Shown here piece after piece: positions 21,999 to 30,975 of a stretch of 64,000 nucleotides of DNA; positions within the stretch are counted from its first letter, which is position 1; each line of letters starts with the position of its first letter. Under the pieces are notes generated by a model. It worked only from the letters and a program-made list of their open reading frames with translations, was not told the DNA's origin and ran no database searches. The translations under genes were made by a program, and so were the position numbers. Source of the DNA: Fibrobacter sp. UBA4375 (GTDB lineage: Bacteria > Fibrobacterota > Fibrobacteria > Fibrobacterales > Fibrobacteraceae); NCBI GenBank assembly GCA_002391195.1, contig DGRZ01000078.1:1-64000 (forward strand). Reading direction: 5' to 3'.

Positions 21999-22411
21999 TG
22001 AAAATGTCTATTGGACAATGGTGCGTAAACAGACTTTCCATCGACAGAAAAGAGGTTCAAATAGGTGAGGCCTTGCCAGAAGGAAAGTTTTCTCTTGACA
22101 TAAAGAATTCGTTTGACATCGAAAATAAACGGTTTTTTGTGTGCTTTGATCTTACATTGAATGATCCACGATACGATCTTTTTACTGAGGTGATTTATCC
22201 TTTCAATGTTATAGATGGCGAAATAGACGAAACGTTCATCGCCTCGCATTTTCCAAGAGTGAATGCGCCTGCCATTGCTTTCCCTTATTTAAGGGCGATG
22301 ATATCGAATATAACGCTACAGGCTGGATTAAAGCCGGTTATGCTGCCGTCGATAAATTTTGCTGAAGCAAAGGAAAACGCGCCGATAGAAGAAAAGTCAG
22401 AATCAAAATAA
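21998..22411 (+). CDS. SecB-like chaperone (CmdC-like candidate)
   Basis: 137 residues with the SecB fold signature: APAIAFPYLRAMISNITLQ at about 90-108 and LPSINFAEA at about 116-124, matching the FPYAR and P-x-NF positions of SecB. A true export SecB would not sit in a prophage toxin operon, so it is likely a TAC chaperone guarding the antitoxin. In CmdTAC the chaperone binds phage capsid, freeing the toxin. Confidence 0.8.
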   Translation: MKMSIGQWCVNRLSIDRKEVQIGEALPEGKFSLDIKNSFDIENKRFFVCFDLTLNDPRYDLFTEVIYPFNVIDGEIDETFIASHFPRVNAPAIAFPYLRAMISNITLQAGLKPVMLPSINFAEAKENAPIEEKSESK

Positions 22412-22450
22412 TCGCTTGTTCTGACCGCCACTGCTGGTCGGCGGTGCCAA

Positions 22451-22482
22451 AAAGCCCGGATTGCTCTCCGGGCCTTTCTTTT
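22451..22482 (+). terminator. Terminator of the TAC-like operon
   Basis: GCCCGGA / TCCGGGC hairpin (22454-22473) followed by a T-rich run. Confidence 0.8.
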
Positions 22483-22547
22483 TGCCCGTAAAAATAACTT
22501 GTTACTTTTGCGCGACGGATGCAGCTGGTCGAATCTATATTAAAGGC

Positions 22548-22721
22548 ATGGCAAAGAAAATCATTACAAAAATCGAAGAACAGGCTGAAACCGGTCCGAC
22601 TTATCACACCATCGAGCAGACAGAGTTCGAAGAGATTGTCCGTGAAACGCTAAAAGCGCAAGAATCGTCCCTGAACGCGATGAAGCTCATCTCGAAGGCT
22701 ATCTTCGGCTGGAGCGCCTAG
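22548..22721 (+). CDS. Hypothetical 57-residue protein
   Basis: Start at ATG 22548 after AAAGG. Acidic helical protein (EQTEFEEIVRETLKAQESS). Unrecognised; overlaps the end of the convergent next gene by four bases. Confidence 0.45.
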   Translation: MAKKIITKIEEQAETGPTYHTIEQTEFEEIVRETLKAQESSLNAMKLISKAIFGWSA

Positions 22722-22918
22722 AGCCCGTCGTGCCCGATAATCGTCACTATTTTGCCCTTGCCGGTCTTTGGATATGACCGGCTTTTAGTGTTTGCCAGAT
22801 ATTGCCTTGCAGCCATCTTTGCTTCGGCTTCGGTAATAGCCCTGTAAGCGACCACCGTCAATTCGAATTTTCCGATTTTAACGAGCGTTTCTACGCTCGG
22901 TTTTCTGACTGCGTCCAT
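22718..22918 (-). CDS. Hypothetical 66-residue protein
   Basis: Start MDAVRKP at 22916-22918 has GGAGG upstream. Small alpha/beta protein ending KGKIVTIIGHDGL. Unrecognised; single minus-strand gene in this interval. Confidence 0.5.
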   Translation of the reverse strand: MDAVRKPSVETLVKIGKFELTVVAYRAITEAEAKMAARQYLANTKSRSYPKTGKGKIVTIIGHDGL

Positions 22919-23908
22919 GACGCCTCCTTTGCGGATGTTGCTAAATGTAATTTTCCTCAAAAAAGAGAAAAAGAACCAAAAAGAGAAAAGTGCTATATTA
23001 CACTTCCTTTTTTATCTATAAATACATTCTAATTTATTACTATAAAGTATATAGTAAGAGTAAGCACACTTTTCAGTGTATGTTTTCAGAGTATGTTTTA
23101 AGCATACTTAAATTACTTTTATTTCTCTACTTAACACAAACGCTTTCGCGAATTTCGCGCATTTTGGGCATTGTCGCATGGTATCGGCCATTCGTGTATG
23201 CGAGAGTCGTGGCCAATCGTCGCGCATATCCGTGCGCTGTGGCAGCCAATATGTTCGCGGGCACCATCGATTCCTTATGATGGATTGAAGGCTTCTACGC
23301 GCGCTCTGGGCCGTTTGCCGCGTCGTGGGCATTCTCGTATGCCGGCAGCCCAAACAGAGCGCTGTGGGCCGCGCGGCGGGGCCGTGGGCAGGGCTGGCGA
23401 TGGGGTGCGGTGTGCGAGATTTAACCTGGCAATCGTCTCGTGGCCCGCCTGCCGCTTTTGGGTTAACAGCCTTTCTTGGCGCTTGTTTTGTCGGGCGGGT
23501 GCCTCCTATCCGTGATGTTGCACGGCCCGATTAACCTTGACTAGTTAAATAATTAACCTACATTATTTAACCGTTAAATGGCTTGAAATCCTTGTAGAAT
23601 AAGGCTTTGCGTGGTGTTCGGCTGTTGCTTTTTAACTTTTGTTTTTGGGTGGGCGGTTAATGGTTTATGTTAAGTATTACTTTTGGTTTCGCTTGCATTT
23701 TGGTCTGGTGTTGTACCCACCCCCGTCGGGGTAGGCCCCCCGTCAAAAAGGGTTGCTAAGCTGGGGTGGCTCAAATGGGGTGAGTCCGACGCGCCGCGCT
23801 CGGCGTTTATTTGATTTTTTCAGTTGGGTTCACAGAGCGTCCGCACGCCTCTTTAAAAGATGTTTCCTTTTTGGTTTATTCTGCGGTTAATGCGTTTATT
23901 TTGTGGGC
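22919..23908. other. About 1 kb non-coding region before the terminase genes
   Basis: No frame here looks protein-like. It holds a palindrome TACTATA-5-TATAGTA (23038-23056) and three 13-base TTTTCAGTGTATG-type iterons (23070-23108). A G+C-rich block (about 23160-23520) is followed by an AT-rich cluster of TTAAC motifs (23530-23680) that includes ATTTAAC-C-GTTAAAT at 23565-23579. Position next to the terminase suggests late promoter and cos/pac functions. Confidence 0.5.
23070..23108. repeat. Three 13-bp iterons
   Basis: TTTTCAGTGTATG, TTTTCAGAGTATG and TTTTAAGCATACT follow head to tail with period 13; the third is more degenerate. Confidence 0.55.
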
Positions 23909-24628
23909 ATGTTCTACAGACACTCACAACACGCATACCCTGACTGCGACTTGGTTTCTGGCAATAAGATCAAGGATATAATCGGAGTGACCGCTCCGGC
24001 GATTTCCAAGGCTAAACTGAACGGCCGCATCGATACGTTTGAAAATTCAGAGGGCAAGGAATGCTTCCACAGGGAAATCACTCCGAAGCAATTCTTCAAT
24101 AAGCGGGACCGCCGGCACATTACGACTCCGACAAGAGCGCAGATGGCGTCCGGATTCGACAATATGACCGCGCAGGCCGTCGCGCATCGTCGCGAGTTCG
24201 ATGTCGGCCTCGGCACGCCTCCGCCAAGTGTTGGTGACGGTGACCCGTTCGACCTTGGCGAAGCTCTTGCCGAGCGTGCCGACCTCGCCACGTCGAAGGC
24301 TCAAAAGGAGTTTTACCAGGCAAAGCTGATGAAACTCAAGTCAGATGAGATGGAAGGCCGTCTCGTGCCGAAACAGCAAGCGGCAATTGCCGCCTACCAG
24401 CTCGGTGCCAATATCCAAGACAAGATTATGACCGTTTATGCGCGGCTCGCGCCTGAAGTCGTCGGGTATTTCAAGGAAGCGATGTCGAACGCCGGAGTCG
24501 ACGCCGACAAGATTACAGCGGTGACGGCCGGTGCCGATCATGCTGTTGGCGAAAAGATTCGCAAGGCCTGCCTTGCCGCGCTTCGAGACCTGACTGAAAA
24601 AACCGAGGAAAACATCCTGGATGGATGA
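23909..24628 (+). CDS. Terminase small subunit-like protein
   Basis: About 239 residues. N-terminal DNA-binding-like region (VSGNKIKDIIGVTAPAISK) and a helical C-terminus, overlapping terL by eight bases. It occupies the Nu1 position of lambda-like phages and would recognise the packaging site in the preceding non-coding kilobase. A GTG six bases upstream is an alternative start. Confidence 0.65.
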   Translation: MFYRHSQHAYPDCDLVSGNKIKDIIGVTAPAISKAKLNGRIDTFENSEGKECFHREITPKQFFNKRDRRHITTPTRAQMASGFDNMTAQAVAHRREFDVGLGTPPPSVGDGDPFDLGEALAERADLATSKAQKEFYQAKLMKLKSDEMEGRLVPKQQAAIAAYQLGANIQDKIMTVYARLAPEVVGYFKEAMSNAGVDADKITAVTAGADHAVGEKIRKACLAALRDLTEKTEENILDG

Positions 24629-26480
24629 CCAGAAGGACATACTGTCGCCTGCGTTCAAGGCCAATATCGACCATGTACTCGAAAATCTGCTGGCCGGTCT
24701 TCGCCCGCCTCCGGACATGACAATCAGCCAGTGGGCCGAAAAGTACCGCATTTTGGCGGGAACGGCATCGAGTGAACCGGGTCGGTGGAGCAATGCCCGC
24801 ACGCCTTACCTTGTGGAAATCATGGATGAACTGTCGCCGCAAAGCTCCGCGACGGACGTTGTCTTCATGAAGGGGTCGCAAATTGGTGGCACCGAAGTTC
24901 TGATTAACACGGCGCTTTATTACATCAAGCATTGTCCTTCGCCGATTGGCATGTTCCAGACGACAGAGCAGACCGCCAAGCGTTTTTTGAAGCAACGCGT
25001 GAACCCTGCTATTACAGCGATGGGAATGGACGATTTGTTCTATGGCGACGAAATGTACATCAAGGAATTCCCTGGAGGTGTGCTAACAACCGGATGGAGC
25101 AACAGTCCTTCGAATTTCCGTTCGGCTCCTTTTGCAATTTCGTTGTGTGACGAAATTTCGGAATATCCGAAAGATTGCGGTGGCCAGGGCGACCCGTGCG
25201 AACTTGCCCGCCGGCGCACAACGAACTTCCCGCGCCGCAAGCTGTTCTGGAACTCTACTCCTGGCATCGAGGGTGAGTGCCGCATTACCGAAATGTTTGA
25301 ACATGGCGACCAGCGGCATTATCAGGTGCCGTGCCCGCATTGCGGTGTATTGCATAAGTGGGAATGGGCTAACATTGTCTGGGATTGCGATGCTGAAGGC
25401 AGGAACCTGCCATATACCGTGCGCATGAAGTGCCCTCATTGCGGCGAAGAATATGGCGAATATCACAAGACCGAACTAATGGCGCTCGGACAATGGGTGG
25501 CCGAAAATCCGGACGGCGAATATCCGAGCTTTGGCATCAATGCGCTCTATTCTCCTTTGGGATGGTATTCCTGGGAAGATGCCGTCAAGGATTTCCTGAA
25601 GGCGAAGGGCGACGTGAACAAGATGAAATCGTTCACCAACAACGTCCTTGGCCAGGCTTGGAGTCTCGAAGACGGCAAGGTTGTGGACCCGAACGGACTT
25701 ATGAGTCGCTGTGAAGGTTACGAGGCCGAAGTCCCGGATGGGACTGTGGTATTGACTGCAGGCGCAGACGTTCAGGATGACCGTATCGAAGTCGAGGTGA
25801 TTGGCTGGGGCCGAGGTCTTGAAAATTGGGGTATAACGAAAAAGATTCTTATCGGGAATCCGTCTGAGCAAGCTGTGTGGGATGCCCTGGACTCCGTTTT
25901 ATTTGCAGCATACGAGAACTCGCTTGGCGAAAGCCTTTATGTTGCGGCTTCGCTGATTGACTCGGGTGGTCACCATACGGATGATGTCTACCGCTATACG
26001 GCCAAGCGCGAGCGTAGAAATGTTTTTGCCTGTGTGGGTAAGGCTGGACTTGCTCGGCCGTTGGTAACTCGACCGCAAAAGACAAAAAAGAGCCTTGTCT
26101 ATAATGCGTCTATCGTAAATGTCGGTGTAGACATTGCCAAGGACCAGTTGTACGATTGGCTATCGATTGAACGTCCTGGACCTGGATACTGCCATTTCCC
26201 GGCAAGACCTGAAGAATACAACCAGGAATATTTCGCGCAGCTTACGGCCGAAAAGCGCTATAAAAAATGGGTCCGTGGAGTCCTTGTGTGGGCTTACAAG
26301 AAAATTCGCCAAAGAAACGAGGCTCTCGACATCAGGAACTATGCACGTGGTGCCTTGAACATTACGGGTATCGATGTTGACAAGTTTGCTGCTGAAGGGA
26401 GGAAGTTCTTGCGGAATCCTAATGCGCCTGCAAAGCATAAATCAGGCATGAAACTCATTTCAAAGGGGGTTAACCTATGA
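24621..26480 (+). CDS. Terminase large subunit, GpA family
   Basis: 619 residues, normal for lambda GpA relatives. The N-terminal ATPase domain has SQWAEKYRIL and a variant Walker A (KGSQIGGTE at 84-92). A Cys-rich region with two CPHCG motifs lies in the middle. The C-terminal nuclease region begins near GADVQDDRIEVEVIGW. Cuts and pumps DNA into the capsid. Confidence 0.93.
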   Translation: MDDQKDILSPAFKANIDHVLENLLAGLRPPPDMTISQWAEKYRILAGTASSEPGRWSNARTPYLVEIMDELSPQSSATDVVFMKGSQIGGTEVLINTALYYIKHCPSPIGMFQTTEQTAKRFLKQRVNPAITAMGMDDLFYGDEMYIKEFPGGVLTTGWSNSPSNFRSAPFAISLCDEISEYPKDCGGQGDPCELARRRTTNFPRRKLFWNSTPGIEGECRITEMFEHGDQRHYQVPCPHCGVLHKWEWANIVWDCDAEGRNLPYTVRMKCPHCGEEYGEYHKTELMALGQWVAENPDGEYPSFGINALYSPLGWYSWEDAVKDFLKAKGDVNKMKSFTNNVLGQAWSLEDGKVVDPNGLMSRCEGYEAEVPDGTVVLTAGADVQDDRIEVEVIGWGRGLENWGITKKILIGNPSEQAVWDALDSVLFAAYENSLGESLYVAASLIDSGGHHTDDVYRYTAKRERRNVFACVGKAGLARPLVTRPQKTKKSLVYNASIVNVGVDIAKDQLYDWLSIERPGPGYCHFPARPEEYNQEYFAQLTAEKRYKKWVRGVLVWAYKKIRQRNEALDIRNYARGALNITGIDVDKFAAEGRKFLRNPNAPAKHKSGMKLISKGVNL

Positions 26481-27136
26481 GTACGGTACGTTGTTCTCTG
26501 AAAGATCTGGCGAAAACGCTGGAAAAAGAAATCCAGAAAAACATAAAGCAGGTAAAGTTTGCGGCATCTGTCGCATTGAACAATACGGCATTCAAGGCCC
26601 GTTCGAACCTTATCGATGAATACAAGAAGAGTTTTACCGTCAGGAATACCAACCTGCCGAAGGCCGTTACCGTAAAGAAGGCGACCAAGGAAAAGCTGAC
26701 TGCAGAGGTCTCTTTCCCGAAAGACTGGATGTACATCAACACGAAAGGTGGGAAAAAGGAGCCCGAGCACAGCAAGGTTCTTATGGTTCCGCTCAAGAAT
26801 GGTGGCCTCAAGGATTACCGGACGCAATCCGGAAAGATCAAGCAGTCGCAAAAGCCTGGCAACTTGCTCAAATATGCCGATTCACATCCGCTAAAGACGA
26901 AGGCCCACGTGGCCACGCCTCATCCGTTCGTGATGCAGAATAAGAAGGGGCAGATGATGATTGCCGTAAGGGACAAGGCGAATCGCAAGGACTTGAAGTT
27001 CCTTTATGTGGGCGTTCCGACGGCAAATGTCAAGAAAAGGTGGGATTTTGAGAAGATTGTCCAGGATACGGCAGCAAAGGAATTGCCGAAAATGTTCGAC
27101 GATGCCCTGAAAAAGGCGATGGCTACGGCAAAATAG
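26477..27136 (+). CDS. Minor tail/neck protein, gpZ-like
   Basis: 219 basic residues, ATGA overlap with terL. Helical N-terminus (VALNNTAFKARSNL) with AVTVKKATKEKLTAEVSFP matches the general pattern of lambda-type minor tail protein Z. A gene at this place, before the connector, is unusual for Z, so the name is provisional. Confidence 0.55.
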   Translation: MSTVRCSLKDLAKTLEKEIQKNIKQVKFAASVALNNTAFKARSNLIDEYKKSFTVRNTNLPKAVTVKKATKEKLTAEVSFPKDWMYINTKGGKKEPEHSKVLMVPLKNGGLKDYRTQSGKIKQSQKPGNLLKYADSHPLKTKAHVATPHPFVMQNKKGQMMIAVRDKANRKDLKFLYVGVPTANVKKRWDFEKIVQDTAAKELPKMFDDALKKAMATAK

Positions 27137-27201
27137 CCTAAAAAAAAGATGTTCCCTTTTTCACTTTTTGGGCTTTTGAATGGGCTATTTTGTTGATTGA
27201 A

Positions 27202-27432
27202 ATGAAATACCCTGTAGAACTATGTCGTCAAATGGTATCCGAGTATCAGTCGGCGCTTTCTGCCGTACTGAAGTCCCAGTCATATTCCATTGGCGGCCGC
27301 TCGATGACCAGGGCCAATATCGCAGAAATTGAAAAAGGTTTGGAAAAATGGTCCAACAGGCTTGAAGCCGCGCAGAACGGGGCGCATTCAGGAAAACCGC
27401 GTGTGAGGAGTGTGATTGCCCATGTCTTCTAA
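27202..27432 (+). CDS. gpW/DUF6148-type head-tail connector
   Basis: 76 residues. SYSIGGRSMTRANIAEIEK is the hallmark of this small connector family related to lambda gpW. It lies directly before the portal and overlaps it. A TTG 12 bases upstream is an alternative start. Confidence 0.75.
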   Translation: MKYPVELCRQMVSEYQSALSAVLKSQSYSIGGRSMTRANIAEIEKGLEKWSNRLEAAQNGAHSGKPRVRSVIAHVF

Positions 27433-28957
27433 GATGATTCGTGGATATGGCCAACGCGGTCTTGCATGGTATGGCGCTTCTTTTGCAAATGAGGCTCTGA
27501 AGACTTTTAACGTGTCCAAGGGGTCTGCTGACCGAGATATTTCTGTCGATCGGGAAACGTTGATGCTTCGGGCTCGAAGCCTCTACCAGAATTCGGCTTT
27601 TTCCGGTGCGCTTATCAATACCCTTGACATTAATGTGGTTGGAACTGGGCTAAAGCTTCGTCCGGTTATTCCTCAAGATCTTCTTGGCATCGACCGAAAG
27701 AAGGCGCATGCGTGGGAAAAGAAAGTCCAGGCTCTTTTTGGGCTTTGGGCGTCTTCCAAGAAATGCGATACAGAAAAGAAGGCTGATTTCCATGAACTTC
27801 AGTCTTTGGCGTTAAAAACTCAGCTTGTGACCGGAGATGCTTTTGCGTTGACTCAGTATGACCGCAAAGCGAATCCTTTTGGAATGCGTATCAAGCTGCT
27901 TGAAGCTGACCGTTGCCAGAATCCGTTTTACGAAATGGATACGCAGCGATTGGCTCAGGGTATCGAAGTCGATAAGAACGGTGCTGCTGTTGCTTATCAC
28001 TTCACGAAGATCCCGCCGTACAACATTGACGATTACATTGCGTCGCTCGAGACGGTGCGAGTTCCTGCGTTTGACTCGTTTGGATATCCGAACGTAATTC
28101 ATTGTTTTACTGCTGATCGTACAGACCAACGGCGAGGTGTATCTGCGTTGGCTCCGATTATTCGTCAGGTAAAACAGCAAGAACGCTACCAGGATGCGGA
28201 GTTGATCGCCGCCGTAGTTAGTGCGTTATTTACAGTGTTCCTTGAAAACAATAATCCGGATGAAACTCCGGAACTTGAAGGAAATGTTCCGGACGAAGAA
28301 AAGGTTGGCGATTATGCAGGTCCGAAAACTCCGATTGAAATGAGTTCTGGCGGAATTGTCGAGCTGCCTTTCGGTTACAAAATGAACCTGGCGAAGTCTG
28401 AAAGGCCGAATGTAAATTACAAGCCTTTTGTTGATTCGATTTTTTGCGAAGCTGCCGCAAGGATTGGCGTGAGTTACGAAGTCGTTTTGAAACAATTCAA
28501 TTCGAGCTATAACGCGGTCCGCGCAGCTCTTCTGGAATCAAAAAAGACCTTCAATAGAATAAAGAAAAATTTTGTTGCTGATTTTTGCCAGCCCATTTAT
28601 GAAAAATGGCTTTACCAGGCTGTCCTTGTCGGGATGATTGATGTTCCGAATTTCATGAAGGATGAACTGGAACGTATGATGTGGAGCCGTTGTTCGTGGA
28701 TTGGTGATTCGGCATTCCTCCTTGATCCGCTGAAAGAAACTCAGGCTATGAAGATGCAGGTTGACGAACAGTACATGAGCCGTAGTGCGGCCGTTACTTC
28801 TGTTACCGGAGGTTCTTACGAGCGAGTCGTTGATGAACTGGCTGAAGAAAAACTGATGCGCGAAGAGCGTGGATTGCCGGAACCGGGTTCTGTGAACAAA
28901 AGTGAGAATGTAAGCACGACTACCGTTGAAGATGGTGAAAAGGATTCTGATAAATGA
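27422..28957 (+). CDS. Portal protein, lambda gpB family
   Basis: About 511 residues. Opening with ARSLYQNSAFSGALINTLDIN and VVGTGLKLRP, then AEADRCQNP-like and LAPIIRQVKQQERYQDAELIAAV motifs typical of lambda-type portals. Ring through which DNA enters. ATG at 27422 follows GAGGAG; a TTG six bases upstream is less likely. Confidence 0.92.
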   Translation: MSSKMIRGYGQRGLAWYGASFANEALKTFNVSKGSADRDISVDRETLMLRARSLYQNSAFSGALINTLDINVVGTGLKLRPVIPQDLLGIDRKKAHAWEKKVQALFGLWASSKKCDTEKKADFHELQSLALKTQLVTGDAFALTQYDRKANPFGMRIKLLEADRCQNPFYEMDTQRLAQGIEVDKNGAAVAYHFTKIPPYNIDDYIASLETVRVPAFDSFGYPNVIHCFTADRTDQRRGVSALAPIIRQVKQQERYQDAELIAAVVSALFTVFLENNNPDETPELEGNVPDEEKVGDYAGPKTPIEMSSGGIVELPFGYKMNLAKSERPNVNYKPFVDSIFCEAAARIGVSYEVVLKQFNSSYNAVRAALLESKKTFNRIKKNFVADFCQPIYEKWLYQAVLVGMIDVPNFMKDELERMMWSRCSWIGDSAFLLDPLKETQAMKMQVDEQYMSRSAAVTSVTGGSYERVVDELAEEKLMREERGLPEPGSVNKSENVSTTTVEDGEKDSDK

Positions 28958-30267
28958 GCAAAACATTTGTAAATAAGATTTTGTCTGCTCGACTTGCAAT
29001 CCGTAAGGAAGATGCCGATGTTCTTGCGTCTTCTGATATTAATTATTTTGATGAAAAAGGAAATTGGAAAGGTTCGCGGAAGCCTGACGGCGAAATCGAC
29101 CTTGTGAACAATATTACCTTTCGCGAAGACGGTATTGCAGTTATTCACGTTGACGGTGCGCTGTCTTATCGTAGCGACTTTTGGTCGTATTGGTTTGGTG
29201 AGGATACCTACAATAGCATCGAGGCTGCATTCGATAAGTGTATGGCCGATGATGACGTAAAGGGAATCTTGTTCGATATCAATAGTCCCGGCGGTGAAGT
29301 TGGCGGATGCGCTGACCTGTCCGACAAAATTTTCAACGCTCGTGGTAGCAAGCCTTACGGCATCGTGGCTCGCACGGGTGGCATGATGTGTTCCGCTGCC
29401 TATTGGCTCGGCTCCAGCTGCGAAAAGGTTTTCACAGCAAGCAATGGAACTCTCGGGTCTATCGGTGTGCTATGCGCATTTACGAAAATCAAGGAATCTA
29501 TCCTGGAAACCCAGGTGGTAGTTTCCGATTTGAGTAAAAACAAGGATCCCAATCCGGATGATCCGGAAGGCTTGAAACTTATCAAAGAAGAATTGAACTC
29601 CCTCGCTGAAGTGTTCATTGATGCTGTTGCTCGCAATCGCGGCACCACGGCAGAAGATGTGAAACAGAACTTCGGCCAAGGAGGCGTGTTTATCGGTGAC
29701 AAGGCTGTTGCCGCAAACCTTGCAGATGGAGTAATGTCCATTGACGAAGTCTGTGAGAATATGAAAAGCAATGGACTGAATTTTAATGGAGGTGCCGCAA
29801 TGGCTACTAACGTTAAGGGTGCCGAAGGTGGAAAGCCCGAGGCTGTTGATATGGAAGCCGTGAAGGCCCAGGCTGTCGCCGATTACAAGGCTCGCGTCGC
29901 TTCCATCGAAGGTGTCTTTGAAGGACTCGAAATTTCTGCCGAAGACAAGGCTAGGTTTATCGATGGTGATAAGACCGTTGCCGAAGCTACGGAATTCGCC
30001 CTCTCGAAGGCCAAGGAAAAACTTGTCGCCCAGGCCGAAGACTTGAAGAAGGTTTCTGCTGAACGTGACGATCTCAAGTCGAAGGTTGCAAACGCGCCTG
30101 CCGCGGATGCAAATCTTACCGACGCGCAGAAGCTTGCCATTCAAAAGGGTCTTGAGGCAGAATCTGCTGCCGCGAACAGCATCGAGGGCGGAGCGAAGTC
30201 TGCTGAAGGAGCTGAAGAAGCGGAAAAGAAGGCTATTCACGAAGCGTTCGCTCGCGGAATGAAGTAA
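28954..30267 (+). CDS. S49-type capsid maturation protease fused to scaffold
   Basis: 437 residues. Residues about 60-270 are SppA/ClpP-like, with DINSPGGEVGG (108-118) and the nucleophile region MMCSAAYWLG (Ser147). The C-terminal 150 residues are a charged coiled-coil scaffold. This is the lambda gpC/Nu3 arrangement. ATGA overlap with the portal gene. Confidence 0.9.
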   Translation: MSKTFVNKILSARLAIRKEDADVLASSDINYFDEKGNWKGSRKPDGEIDLVNNITFREDGIAVIHVDGALSYRSDFWSYWFGEDTYNSIEAAFDKCMADDDVKGILFDINSPGGEVGGCADLSDKIFNARGSKPYGIVARTGGMMCSAAYWLGSSCEKVFTASNGTLGSIGVLCAFTKIKESILETQVVVSDLSKNKDPNPDDPEGLKLIKEELNSLAEVFIDAVARNRGTTAEDVKQNFGQGGVFIGDKAVAANLADGVMSIDEVCENMKSNGLNFNGGAAMATNVKGAEGGKPEAVDMEAVKAQAVADYKARVASIEGVFEGLEISAEDKARFIDGDKTVAEATEFALSKAKEKLVAQAEDLKKVSAERDDLKSKVANAPAADANLTDAQKLAIQKGLEAESAAANSIEGGAKSAEGAEEAEKKAIHEAFARGMK

Positions 30268-30279
30268 CAAGGAGTAAAC

Positions 30280-30963
30280 ATGTATCAGGCTCAAACTACT
30301 GAATACGAAAAGCTGATCGCGGGCGATTACCCGATCGTTCGCGAGGCTGTTACCATTGCTGGTGACAGCGAGCTCAAGGCGGGAACGGTTCTTGCTTCTA
30401 ACGGTGTTGCAGCTTCTGCCACCAAGGCTAAGAAGTCTGTGACTTTCACCGGCACGCCGGTTGCAAGCAAGTCTATCAAGGTTGCTGTGGATGGCAAGGA
30501 AGTGACCTACACGACTGCTTCTACGACTCTCGCAACCGAAGTCGCTGGAATCAAGGCTGCAATCAATGCCGACAACACTTTGAAAAACATCGTTGCGGCA
30601 ACCAATAGTGATGGCAAGCTTTCTATCGAATGGAAGACTGCTGGCAAGGCTGGCAACGACATGGAAATCGTCGTTACTGTTGGCGGTGGTGCTGGTGTTG
30701 AAGCCGGCGATGTTGCTGTTGAAGTTGTCGGCGAAGATGTCGGTGACGAACGTTTCGAAATCGTGGATTCCGGAAGCGGTACGGCCGCTCTTCAGGAACC
30801 GGCCGCTGTTCTTCTTGAAGATGCCGCTCCTGGCGAAACTAAACTCGCTGCGTTCTGTGGTGAATTCAATCAGGCTGAACTGATTTTCAAGGAAGGTCAG
30901 TCTATCAACAATTTCAAGGTCAAACTTCGCAAGATTGGCGTCTTTGCCAAGGCTTGCGTCTAA
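30280..30963 (+). CDS. Head decoration protein, lambda gpD-like, with an inserted domain
   Basis: 227 residues, about twice lambda gpD. The gpD-like parts are the first 50 residues (DYPIVREAVTIAGDSELKAG) and the end (LLEDAAPGETKLAAFCGEFN). Between them lies a Thr/Val-rich domain (about 50-150) with AINADNTLKNIVAA and AGNDMEI. A related pattern occurs in the tail sheath. It stabilises the capsid shell. Confidence 0.85.
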   Translation: MYQAQTTEYEKLIAGDYPIVREAVTIAGDSELKAGTVLASNGVAASATKAKKSVTFTGTPVASKSIKVAVDGKEVTYTTASTTLATEVAGIKAAINADNTLKNIVAATNSDGKLSIEWKTAGKAGNDMEIVVTVGGGAGVEAGDVAVEVVGEDVGDERFEIVDSGSGTAALQEPAAVLLEDAAPGETKLAAFCGEFNQAELIFKEGQSINNFKVKLRKIGVFAKACV

Positions 30964-30975
30964 GGAGGTGTCAAT

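Noticed and set aside
21998..22411. Housekeeping export chaperone SecB
   Set aside because: It is embedded in a coupled three-gene prophage operon with an ART-like protein, which fits a TAC chaperone better.
23171..23515. Plus-strand frame in the G+C-rich block before the terminase
   Set aside because: Trp/Arg/Cys-rich noise without ribosome site; region reads as non-coding.
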